Positions 1 to 6,221 of a stretch of 8,615 bases of DNA are shown piece by piece. Source of the DNA: JBEKJU01 sp050011095. GTDB lineage: Bacteria; Desulfobacterota; Syntrophorhabdia; Syntrophorhabdales; WCHB1-27. The notes beneath the pieces are model-generated. The model was given only the letters and a program-made list of their open reading frames with translations. It did no database searches and was not told the origin of the DNA. The position numbers were made by a program, and so were the translations under genes. The stretch's first letter is position 1. Each line of letters starts with the position of its first letter. The stretch lies in NCBI GenBank assembly GCA_050011095.1, contig JBEKJU010000278.1:1-8615 (forward strand). Reading direction: 5' to 3'.

Positions 1-474
1 GAGGCTATAAACGGCCGAGAAAGCGACCCACTCCTCCTGCCTTAGCACGTCCAGAAGCACATCGACAGCCCTCGGATCATCGAATTCACCGAGGGCTGTC
101 ACAGCCGCGTTCCTGACGTTCTCGTTCTCTTCGCCGACCTTCTCGATAAGGTGGGGCAGGGATGAGACGTGCCTCAGGAAGGCCAGCACCTCGCATCCAT
201 AAACCCTGAGGTCTTCGTTCGGGTGATAGAGGAGCTGGATAACCGCCTCTATCGAACAATTCCCCGTTTTTCTCAGGATATCGAGGGCGTCCATCCGCAG
301 GGACGTATTCCTGTCATCCAGAAGCTGCACCGCATGCTCAACCAGTTCCTTGCTGGGAGACGATACGAGCTTCTCTATGATCCCGGCCCTAGTGAAATCG
401 TCCGATTGCCTTAACTCGGCAATCATTCTGCCGAGCGCCCTTCCCTTCGTCGTTACTCTTGCCGATTCTCTCAC
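1..474 (-). CDS. HEAT-repeat protein, 3' end beyond the window
   Basis: An open frame runs from a GTG at 472-474 to the left edge with no stop, giving 158 residues of a longer protein. The GTG is preceded by AGGGGA seven bases upstream, which overlaps the cheB stop; the frame is closed by a TGA at 508-510, so few other starts are possible. The protein is almost entirely helical, built of repeats of about 30 residues with the HEAT/PBS-lyase-like pattern of paired amphipathic helices: examples are 'NVRNAAVTALGEFDDPRAVD' and 'LRVYGCEVLAFL'. Such repeats act as protein-binding scaffolds; no catalytic motif is visible. It begins 11 nt after cheB, so it is probably co-transcribed and may act in chemotaxis signalling, but its partner is unknown. 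The HEAT assignment rests on the repeat pattern alone, and the exact repeat number cannot be given because the gene is cut. Confidence 0.8.
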   Translation of the reverse strand, partial: MRESARVTTKGRALGRMIAELRQSDDFTRAGIIEKLVSSPSKELVEHAVQLLDDRNTSLRMDALDILRKTGNCSIEAVIQLLYHPNEDLRVYGCEVLAFLRHVSSLPHLIEKVGEENENVRNAAVTALGEFDDPRAVDVLLDVLRQEEWVAFSAVYSL

Positions 475-481
475 TGATTTT

Positions 482-487
482 TCCCCT
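482..487 (-). promoter_or_regulatory. Ribosome binding site deciding the GTG start of the HEAT gene
   Basis: On the minus strand AGGGGA lies seven bases before the GTG at 474 and overlaps the TAG stop of cheB. It is the only good Shine-Dalgarno match near the upstream end of this frame and fixes the start that an ATG-only search would miss. Confidence 0.6.
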
Positions 488-1517
488 ATAGTATCCGGAT
501 TATCTCCTCAGGTATCCTCTCGACGGGGAGCACGGCGTCAGCCAGATGGGCATTTACCACTGCCTTGGGCATACCGTAGACCACGCAGGTTTCTTCATCC
601 TGGGCGATCACATAGCCCCCTTTCGATTTCAGTTCCTTTACGCCGGCCAGTCCGTCATTACCCATTCCCGTCAGGATCACGCCGGCCGAATTCGCCTCGT
701 ACGCGACGGACGTCGACTGCATCAGCAGGTCAACTGAGGGGCGGTAAATGTAGGTAGTGTCACTCACCATCTCGACCATCACCTGCCTTCCCCTTCTTTT
801 GAGTACGAGGTGGCTATCACCAGGGGCGATCAATGCCACCCCCGCCCGGAGGATCTCCCTGTCCTCCGCCTCCTTCACGACCAGTTGCGATACCTTGTCG
901 AGCCTTTCCGCGAAGGACTGCGTAAAGAGTCGCGGCATATGCTGGGCGATAACGATGGGGACGGGAAAATCCTTCGGAAGATGGGAGAGAATGTACTGAA
1001 GCGCAGGAGGGCCGCCCGTGGAGGCCCCTATGGAAAGGATGTCCCGTTTCGCGGATGCCCTTGGGATGAAGGAGAGAGGTCGCGCAGGGTTATGCACGTT
1101 ATGGCCCTTCATCAGCATCAATCTTGCCCTGTTCTTCGCCACATCCTTCACCTTGCCGATCAGTTCCTGCTCTTTTTCCGCGAAGGTGGCGTTTGAAAAA
1201 TCCTTCGTCACGAAATCACAGGCGCCAATATTGAGCGCCTCCATCGTGATATCCGCATGGTCTCTCGTCAGGGTGCTAAGCATAATGACGGGAAGCGGAT
1301 TGGCGGCCATGATGCGCTTCAGCGTCTCTATGCCGTCCATACGCGGCATCTCCACATCCAGGGTTACCACCCCGGGTTTCAGTTTTTCGATCTTCTCAAG
1401 GGCCTCGTAACCATTTCCCGCGGTCCCTATCACCCGTATAAGGGGGTCCTTTTCGAGAATCCTCGTGACGATCTTCGTCATCACCCGTGAGTCATCGACA
1501 ACAAGAACGTTTATCAT
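486..1517 (-). CDS. cheB: Chemotaxis response regulator, protein-glutamate methylesterase CheB
   Basis: CheB removes methyl groups from (and deamidates) glutamates of chemoreceptors in the cytoplasm, giving adaptation after phosphorylation by CheA. The 343 residues are usual for the family. Residues 1-122 form a receiver domain with the acidic pair Asp8-Asp9, phosphoacceptor Asp54 (in 'TLDVEMPRMDG'), Ser81-Thr82 and Lys105. A linker of about 35 residues leads to the esterase domain from about 157, with the catalytic triad Ser166 (GASTGGP), His193 (AQHMP) and Asp288 (TGMGNDG). All key residues are intact, so the enzyme should be active. The ATG overlaps the stop of the upstream HDOD gene by ATGA, implying translational coupling, and GGAGAAGG lies just ahead of it. 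No cheA, cheW, cheR or cheD is in the window, so its signalling partners lie elsewhere or further left. Confidence 0.97.
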   Translation of the reverse strand: MINVLVVDDSRVMTKIVTRILEKDPLIRVIGTAGNGYEALEKIEKLKPGVVTLDVEMPRMDGIETLKRIMAANPLPVIMLSTLTRDHADITMEALNIGACDFVTKDFSNATFAEKEQELIGKVKDVAKNRARLMLMKGHNVHNPARPLSFIPRASAKRDILSIGASTGGPPALQYILSHLPKDFPVPIVIAQHMPRLFTQSFAERLDKVSQLVVKEAEDREILRAGVALIAPGDSHLVLKRRGRQVMVEMVSDTTYIYRPSVDLLMQSTSVAYEANSAGVILTGMGNDGLAGVKELKSKGGYVIAQDEETCVVYGMPKAVVNAHLADAVLPVERIPEEIIRIL

Positions 1518-2386
1518 CCTTCTCCCCAGCGGGACCCTTCCAGGAAGTCCTCGATCTCCTTCAGTTGATCATAGGCCTTCTCGAAAAGGTCCACGTCATG
1601 TCCCACGAGGTATCTCTCGGGCATCTCCCATTCCAAAAATTCCCTCTGTTTCCGGAAAAAAGTTTCAAAATCCACAAGATCCTTCCCGGAGTCGATTTGC
1701 TTTGCGAGACTGTTAGCTAGCCACACCGCGTACTGCTCTTCCCCCTCGCATATCTCCTTACGGAGATGGTGCAGCCGCACGCTTTCTATGATCGTCTCCG
1801 GTATGTCCCACAGCTCCAGCACCATGGACCCTATGCTTGCATGATCCGTACCAAAAACGGCCTTTTCCGCCGCCGGTCTGTCCAATCGTTCCTGCCTTCT
1901 CAGGTTGTTCACCCTCCGGCACTCTTCCTTGAAAAACTGATGCATGATAATGATGCCGACGTCGTGCAAAATGCCGCTGATATAGACCGTATTAACGTTA
2001 CCCACGCCCAGGAAGGCGCCGACGGCCCGTGCGAAGACGGCGCAGGACAACGAGTGAAGGACAAACCCCCTGCGGTCGAACGGGACGTCCTGCCCATCGA
2101 TGATCGACACGAGCGGCATACGGAGAACGATGGATGAGAGGGTATGGTACCCTATCGTGACGACCGCCTGTTCCACGTTCGCTATGCGGCGGAAATTCTT
2201 CTTCCCAAAATAGGCGCTGTTCGCCGCCCTCAGCACCTCGCCTACCAGGGACGGGTCCATATGCCTGACGAGATCGGATGCGGAACTTGCTGGGTCGTCG
2301 ATGATGCGCATGACCTCCGCCACCACATAGGGAAAGGTCGGAAGGCATTCGATCTGCCTTATCCTATTTCTTATATAATCAGTCAT
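1514..2386 (-). CDS. HDOD domain protein (HD-related output domain)
   Basis: This 290-residue protein has a single HDOD domain over about residues 5-215. The family hallmarks are visible: 'LPTFP' near 15, the DPS motif at 44-46, 'AANSAYFG' at 54-61, and an HD-type core with His111, His141-Asp142 (ILHDVG), Asp181-His182 and His206-His207. The last metal-binding Asp of true HD hydrolases is replaced by Asn225 (WLANSLA), so phosphodiesterase activity should not be assumed. HDOD proteins generally act as signalling or regulatory adaptors, and stand-alone ones often occur beside chemotaxis or two-component genes. The tail from about 240 is charged and probably helical. The ATG start lies 15-16 bases after the -10 element of a predicted sigma-28 promoter. 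The gene overlaps cheB by four bases (ATGA), so the two are co-expressed. The specific role is unknown; a link to motility is inferred from the operon. Confidence 0.9.
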   Translation of the reverse strand: MTDYIRNRIRQIECLPTFPYVVAEVMRIIDDPASSASDLVRHMDPSLVGEVLRAANSAYFGKKNFRRIANVEQAVVTIGYHTLSSIVLRMPLVSIIDGQDVPFDRRGFVLHSLSCAVFARAVGAFLGVGNVNTVYISGILHDVGIIIMHQFFKEECRRVNNLRRQERLDRPAAEKAVFGTDHASIGSMVLELWDIPETIIESVRLHHLRKEICEGEEQYAVWLANSLAKQIDSGKDLVDFETFFRKQREFLEWEMPERYLVGHDVDLFEKAYDQLKEIEDFLEGSRWGEG

Positions 2387-2401
2387 CGAAATCTCTTTTT
2401 A

Positions 2402-2429
2402 TTATCGGAAACGATGGTGACGAACTTTA
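2402..2429 (-). promoter_or_regulatory. Predicted sigma-28 (FliA) promoter for the HDOD-cheB operon
   Basis: On the minus strand the -35 element is TAAAGTTC (2429-2422) and the -10 element is TCCGATAA (2409-2402), compared with the known sigma-28 consensus TAAAGTTT and GCCGATAA. Fourteen of sixteen positions match. TAAA is separated from the -10 octamer by 16 bases, against 15 in the enteric consensus. A start about seven bases downstream would leave a leader of only 8-10 nt before the ATG at 2386. The sigma-28 gene fliA lies directly upstream, which fits this second operon being a late motility class. Confidence 0.65.
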
Positions 2430-2660
2430 GAGGCCCGAAGATGTGAAAGAAGAAGATGGTGATCCATTGATCGGGAGACATGCGTTTTCCGGCCCTCGGT
2501 CGAGAGAGACGGAAAGATCCGCCTTGCGGCACACGCTGGAAGGGAGGGCGCAAAGAGACCGTCCTCGATCCCGCTATTTTTGCGGATCAGGGGCGATCGT
2601 AAAGAAGGTGACGGTGCCGGCCGAAGGAAGGCGGGCCGAGGAAGGCCCGTCTTTAACTTG
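2430..2660. other. Intergenic stretch without a recognised gene
   Basis: Between the sigma-28 promoter and the inverted-repeat cluster no frame has a family signature or a good ribosome binding site. The one clear structure is a small hairpin at 2632-2649: CGGGCC paired with GGCCCG around a six-base loop, followed on the plus strand by TCTTT. No riboswitch family was recognised. Confidence 0.5.
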
Positions 2661-2662
2661 CG

Positions 2663-2697
2663 GATTCCCTGCAGCTTGCTGCAGGGAGAATCTTTTT
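2663..2697 (+). terminator. Hairpin with T-run resembling an intrinsic terminator, plus orientation
   Basis: GATTCCCTGCAG (2663-2674) pairs with CTGCAGGGAGAATC (2679-2692) around a CTTG loop. That gives eight base pairs next to the loop and four more beyond a two-base bulge. Five T residues follow at 2693-2697. The form fits a Rho-independent terminator for plus-strand transcription, yet every gene here is on the minus strand. It could equally be one hairpin of a dispersed palindromic repeat, with the T-run incidental; it could also stop antisense transcription entering fliA. Confidence 0.4.
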
Positions 2698-2866
2698 CCG
2701 CTTCGCTCCGCCGGCAATTATTGGGACACCCACTTCGCGGGTACCCGGTCGTCCCCTCTGCGGGCAAAGCCACGACCCGCAAGCGGGTGCCCCGAGACTC
2801 CCCCTTGCTGCTCAAAGACTCGCTCCGCTCGTTGTCTTGGATACCGTGCTGCTTGCAGCAGGGTCA
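2663..2866. repeat. Cluster of nested inverted repeats downstream of fliA
   Basis: About 200 nt are dominated by palindromes. Hairpin A (2663-2692) has a CTTG loop. Long stem B has outer arms at 2723-2733 and 2783-2793 and inner arms at 2747-2752 and 2772-2777. A loose stem pairs 2815-2819 with 2834-2838. Hairpin C (2847-2860) is TGCTGC-TT-GCAGCA. The related words CGCTTCGCTCCGC and ACTCGCTCCGCTCG stand on either side of stem B, so the layout is roughly symmetrical. In a minus-strand transcript the outer arms of stem B pair at all 11 positions, two as G-U. This could be a dispersed palindromic element of REP or MITE type, or a structured 3' end of the fliA mRNA; the sequence alone does not decide. 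Confidence 0.55.
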
Positions 2867-2871
2867 TTTAT

Positions 2872-3618
2872 TCAGGCCAATCCCTCCTTGAAGTGGCGTT
2901 GCATGGAAGGTCTGAGATTGGCGATGGCCTGAGCGTGTATCTGGCACACGCGCGCCTCCGTCACCCCCAGGGTCTTCGCGATCTCCTTCATATTCATGTC
3001 CTCGTGGTAATAGAGCGTAAGGACTATTCTCTGCCTTTCCGGCAGTTTTTCAAGCTCGGAGGCGAGTATCCTCTCCAACTCGGCGAATTCAGCATATTTC
3101 TCGGGATTGTCATCATCGTCCAGGACATAGCCGATCACCTTGTCCCTGGTCTCGCCTACAGCGTCGCTCACGTCCTCGATGCTCACGACGGAGAGATTGC
3201 CGCAGCTTCCCAGCATGGAGAGGTAGGCGTCGAGGTCCATGTTCAGCGCTTTCGCCACCTCTTCCTCATCCGGGTACCTGCCCATCTCGTGTTCGAGCTT
3301 CCTCGTGACCTCCTGGATCTTTCGCGCCTTGGCCCTCGCGCTCCTGGGGAACCAGTCCCGTGATCGAAGCTCGTCTATCATCGCGCCCCTTATCCTGAGG
3401 TACGCGAAGGTATTCAGCTTCGCCCCCCTGCTCGCGTCATACTTCTCCATTACCTCCAGAAGACCGATTATGCCTGCCGAAATGAGGTCGTCTACGAGGT
3501 TGTCGTTTTCGAAACCCCTCGCCACCTTGTAGGCAAGGTGCTTTATGGCCGGCAGGAATTCCTCGATGACCCTTTCCCGCGAATCCTTATCCAGCTTCGT
3601 ATAGGCCCTGTGCAGCAT
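2872..3618 (-). CDS. fliA: RNA polymerase sigma factor for flagellar genes (sigma-28, FliA/WhiG type)
   Basis: FliA directs RNA polymerase to late flagellar and chemotaxis promoters. With this start it has 248 residues, usual for the family. Region 2 covers about 14-90 and contains 'DDLISAGIIGLLE' and 'RIRGAMIDELRS'. Region 3 covers about 92-165. Region 4 covers about 186-237, with 'LPERQRIVLTLYY' and a helix-turn-helix in 'MKEIAKTLGVTEARVCQIHA'. The spacer between regions 3 and 4 is acidic (DDDD near 167-170). I chose the ATG at 3616-3618 because it shares one base with the flhG stop (TGATG), the usual coupled arrangement. An in-frame ATG at 3637-3639 would add seven residues inside flhG; neither start has a strong ribosome binding site. 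A sigma-28-like promoter lies about 450 bp downstream, before HDOD-cheB. The anti-sigma gene flgM is not in the window. Confidence 0.95.
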   Translation of the reverse strand: MLHRAYTKLDKDSRERVIEEFLPAIKHLAYKVARGFENDNLVDDLISAGIIGLLEVMEKYDASRGAKLNTFAYLRIRGAMIDELRSRDWFPRSARAKARKIQEVTRKLEHEMGRYPDEEEVAKALNMDLDAYLSMLGSCGNLSVVSIEDVSDAVGETRDKVIGYVLDDDDNPEKYAEFAELERILASELEKLPERQRIVLTLYYHEDMNMKEIAKTLGVTEARVCQIHAQAIANLRPSMQRHFKEGLA

Positions 3619-4388
3619 CACGATACCAATCTTTCGCATATTTTGGTCAGTGCCAGGGTCGCGGACGTGTGGGGAAAATGCTCGGCCCAGAGCTTCTGCT
3701 TTCTCGTGGCCGTCCTGATGTTGTTGTCAGCGGGGATATAGCCGAAGAAATTCAGATAGACGTCGAGGAACCTGTCCGTCACCGTAACGATTTTCTTGAA
3801 CATAGCCAGCCCCTCTCTTTCATCTCTCACAAGATTCGCGATTATGTTGAAGTTCTTTTGGCCGGTCCTTCCGCGAAGCGCCTTTATTACCGCGTAAGAG
3901 TCGGTCATGCTCGCAGGGTCGGGTGTAATGATGACGAAAGTATCTTCGCTTATGGAATTGAAATAGACGACATTCGACGACAGGCCGGCGGACGTGTCCA
4001 CGATGAGAAAGTCGTATTCCGGCAGTTCCCTGAAAGAAGAGAGAAGTATCTGCCTTTCCTCCATCGTGAGGTGGGACAATTCGGACACGCCCGATGTCGC
4101 GGGGATGATCCGTATGCCGAAGGGGCCTTCCGCGACCACGTCCGTGATATGTTTCCTTCCCTCTATCAGGTCCCTCACATTGAACTTCGGTACCATACCG
4201 AACATGACATCGATATTGCCGAGGGAGAGATCGGCGTCGAATATGTACGTAAGCTGGCCCATGCCGGCCAACAGGTATGCCATGTTGGAGACGATGGAGG
4301 ATTTTCCGACCCCTCCCTTTCCGCTCGTGATTGCAATGGTCCTCCTTCTCTTGATCATCTTGCCCGCTTCAGACTGTAATTGGTTCAC
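3618..4388 (-). CDS. flhG: MinD-like ATPase FlhG (FleN/YlxH family), flagellar number and placement
   Basis: FlhG is a membrane-cycling ParA/MinD-type ATPase that controls flagellar number and position. Visible motifs are the deviant Walker A 'SGKGGVGKS' at 22-30 with signature Lys24, 'DADLSLGNIDVMFG' at 51-64, Walker B/switch II 'VDTSAGLS' at 130-137, and 'TPDPASMTDSYAVIK' at 155-169, a family-typical block. The GTG start (4386-4388) has GAGGTG five bases upstream; an ATG at residue 11 has no good site. The N-terminus (MNQLQSEAG) is a poor match to the DQAxxLR motif by which FlhG activates the GTPase FlhF, and flhF is missing from its usual place upstream. At 256 residues it is shorter than typical FlhG (about 280-300) and ends just after 'KICERLVS', leaving little room for a C-terminal membrane-targeting helix. 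It follows flhA by 30 nt and overlaps fliA by one base. Confidence 0.9.
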   Translation of the reverse strand: MNQLQSEAGKMIKRRRTIAITSGKGGVGKSSIVSNMAYLLAGMGQLTYIFDADLSLGNIDVMFGMVPKFNVRDLIEGRKHITDVVAEGPFGIRIIPATSGVSELSHLTMEERQILLSSFRELPEYDFLIVDTSAGLSSNVVYFNSISEDTFVIITPDPASMTDSYAVIKALRGRTGQKNFNIIANLVRDEREGLAMFKKIVTVTDRFLDVYLNFFGYIPADNNIRTATRKQKLWAEHFPHTSATLALTKICERLVS

Positions 4389-4418
4389 TGTCGCACCTCG
4401 ATGTCAGTGTGATCGCCC

Positions 4419-6221
4419 TTATTGCTCATTCAGCTTTATGACCCCCAGGGACTGTATCTTTATCTGCGGGGGGATCTCGTTATGGGAGATAACGGTTATC
4501 CCCTGGATGTGCCTTTCGAGAAATTTCCTCAATTTTCCCCTTATGATCGGATGCACCAGCAGGACTGGCTGAAGGCTCTTCAACATCACCTTCCTCGCCT
4601 CCTCCCCGATCTTTTCAACGAGTCTTTGGCCCAGGACGAGATCGAGCGCCAGAAGGCCCCCTCCGTCAGAGCTCTGGAGACCCGCCATGACCTTTTCTTC
4701 GAGTGATTTCTCCATGATCAGGATGCTGAGCACGCCATCGACGAGGTAGGGTTTCAGGATGCTTCGCGCCATTCTCTGTCGGACGTACTCGGTGATCATG
4801 TCGGGGTCCTTGATCGTTCCGCAGGAATCGGCGATCGCCTCGAGGATTGTCACGAGGTCCCTGACCGACACCTGCTCCCTCAGGAGGTTCTGGAGCACCT
4901 TCTGGATCGTGCCCATGCTGACCTGATTCTGGTTGATCTCTTCGATGACCTTCTGATGGGTCGGGGAAATGGAATCGATGAGCTTCTGCGTCTCGCGCCG
5001 CGTCATCAACTCGCCCGGCTTCTGCTGCAGGTTATCCTTGAGTTTCATGGGAGGGACGACGATGCCCAACTCCATGGCCATCTGTTTCCTTATGGCCCTT
5101 ATCTTGTCGAGCAGCTCGCCCCCCTGATCGGCGTCGACGATAGGGATGAGGGCATATCCGATCTCCAGTTCGAGAATCTCGATGGGCTGCACAACCTCCT
5201 CCTTTTCTTTCTCCTCCGAAGGCGGCGTCCCCAGAGGCACGATCTCCTCCTTCTTGGCCTTGTTGATGACGTAACTCGCGGCAAAGGTTATGGACGAGAG
5301 GGCCATGAAGGGCATGAGGGGCATGCCGGGCACCATACCGATGGAGAATATGATGACCGAGGCTAGGAGGATCGCTTTTGGCTGCGTAAAGACCTGGGTC
5401 ACGACATCCCTGCCGAGGTTCGAATTGCTCGCGGCCCTCGTGACGATGATGCCTGCGGCCGTTGACGTGAGGAGGGCCGGAATCTGGCTGACAAGCCCCT
5501 CGCCGATGGTCAGGATCGTGTAGACGCTCAGCGCCTCCGTCATGGCCATGCCCTTCTGCAGCACCCCTATGGCAAACCCGCCGAGGATGTTCACGAAGAT
5601 GATAATGATGCCCGCTATGGCGTCGCCCCTTACGAACTTGCTTGACCCATCCATGGCCCCGTAGAAGTCCGCCTCGATCTCGATGTTCTCTCTTCTCTTT
5701 CTAGCCGTGGCGTCGTCGATGAGCCCCGCGTTCAAGTCCGCGTCTATGCTCATCTGCTTGCCGGGCATGGCGTCGAGGGTGAACCGCGCGGCAACCTCCG
5801 CTACCCTTCCAGCGCCCTTCGTGATGACGACGAAGTTTATGACGATCAGGATGAGGAAGACGACGCAGCCGACCACATAATTCCCTCCGACGATGAACGA
5901 GCCGAATGCCTTGATTACCCTTCCCGCGGCCTGCGCGCCCTCGTCGCCGTGGAGGAGTATCAGCCGCGTGGATGCGATATTCAAAGAAAGCCTGAAGAGG
6001 GTGGTGATAAGGAGCACGGAGGGGAAAACCGAGAAATCGAGGGGTCTCCGTATGTACATGCCGATGAAAAGGATCAGCAGGGAGACCGAGATGTTCACCG
6101 TGAGGAATATGTCCGCAAGGAAGGCATTGAGCGGAATGAGCATGATGAGGATGACGAAAACAACACTTACGGCGATGATGACATCGCCCTTATCCCGTAT
6201 TTGACTCGCGAGTCTTTCCAT
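4419..6221 (-). CDS. flhA: Flagellar export apparatus protein FlhA with internal loss in its cytoplasmic domain
   Basis: FlhA forms the nonameric export gate of the flagellar type III system; it uses the proton motive force and docks substrates. Residues 1-320 carry the membrane part: helices at about 14-35, 38-56, 64-82, 110-133, 200-222, 240-262 and 280-318, the family signature 'RLSLNIASTRLIL' (77-89), and the conserved cytoplasmic loop 'RFTLDAMPGKQMSIDADLN' (146-164). The cytoplasmic part starts normally (EIGYALIPIVD, 353-363) and ends normally, with 'KVLQNLLREQVSVRD' (441-455), 'PVLLVHPIIR' (552-561) and an intact C-terminus. Between 'KDNLQQKP' (395-402) and 'ELMTRRETQKLID' (404-416) about 85-95 residues present in usual FlhA proteins are absent, including the 'FGLPAxWI' block. 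The length of 600 compares with about 690 normally. The reading frame is intact. The ATG overlaps the flhB stop (TAATG). Confidence 0.95.
   Translation of the reverse strand: MERLASQIRDKGDVIIAVSVVFVILIMLIPLNAFLADIFLTVNISVSLLILFIGMYIRRPLDFSVFPSVLLITTLFRLSLNIASTRLILLHGDEGAQAAGRVIKAFGSFIVGGNYVVGCVVFLILIVINFVVITKGAGRVAEVAARFTLDAMPGKQMSIDADLNAGLIDDATARKRRENIEIEADFYGAMDGSSKFVRGDAIAGIIIIFVNILGGFAIGVLQKGMAMTEALSVYTILTIGEGLVSQIPALLTSTAAGIIVTRAASNSNLGRDVVTQVFTQPKAILLASVIIFSIGMVPGMPLMPFMALSSITFAASYVINKAKKEEIVPLGTPPSEEKEKEEVVQPIEILELEIGYALIPIVDADQGGELLDKIRAIRKQMAMELGIVVPPMKLKDNLQQKPGELMTRRETQKLIDSISPTHQKVIEEINQNQVSMGTIQKVLQNLLREQVSVRDLVTILEAIADSCGTIKDPDMITEYVRQRMARSILKPYLVDGVLSILIMEKSLEEKVMAGLQSSDGGGLLALDLVLGQRLVEKIGEEARKVMLKSLQPVLLVHPIIRGKLRKFLERHIQGITVISHNEIPPQIKIQSLGVIKLNEQ

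Noticed and set aside
2387..2660. Riboswitch or cyclic-di-GMP aptamer in the HDOD upstream region
   Set aside because: No recognisable aptamer core was found, and the predicted transcription start leaves almost no leader.
2780..2792. Possible sigma-54 promoter (GGCAC...TTGC) on the minus strand
   Set aside because: The spacing between the GG and GC elements is one base too short, and the bases are explained by the arms of hairpin B.
2402..2815. Minus-strand frame of 137 codons in the fliA-HDOD gap
   Set aside because: Its translation is rich in Arg, Pro and Ser with no family motif, it runs through the inverted repeats and the sigma-28 promoter, and it has no convincing ribosome site. It looks like a chance frame in a repeat.
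2840..2871. Intrinsic terminator for fliA at hairpin C
   Set aside because: The hairpin lies just after the fliA stop but is not followed by a T-run on the minus strand.
2443..3363. Plus-strand frame of 306 codons
   Set aside because: Its right half is antisense to conserved sigma-28 regions of fliA and its left half crosses the palindromes; the fliA frame fully explains the coding signal.
3619..3639. Seven-residue N-terminal extension of FliA from an upstream ATG
   Set aside because: It lies inside flhG, adds residues with no FliA match and has no better ribosome site than the TGATG start; it is kept as an alternative only.
3669..4379. Plus-strand frame of 236 codons
   Set aside because: It is the mirror of flhG; the Walker motifs and family blocks are all on the minus strand.
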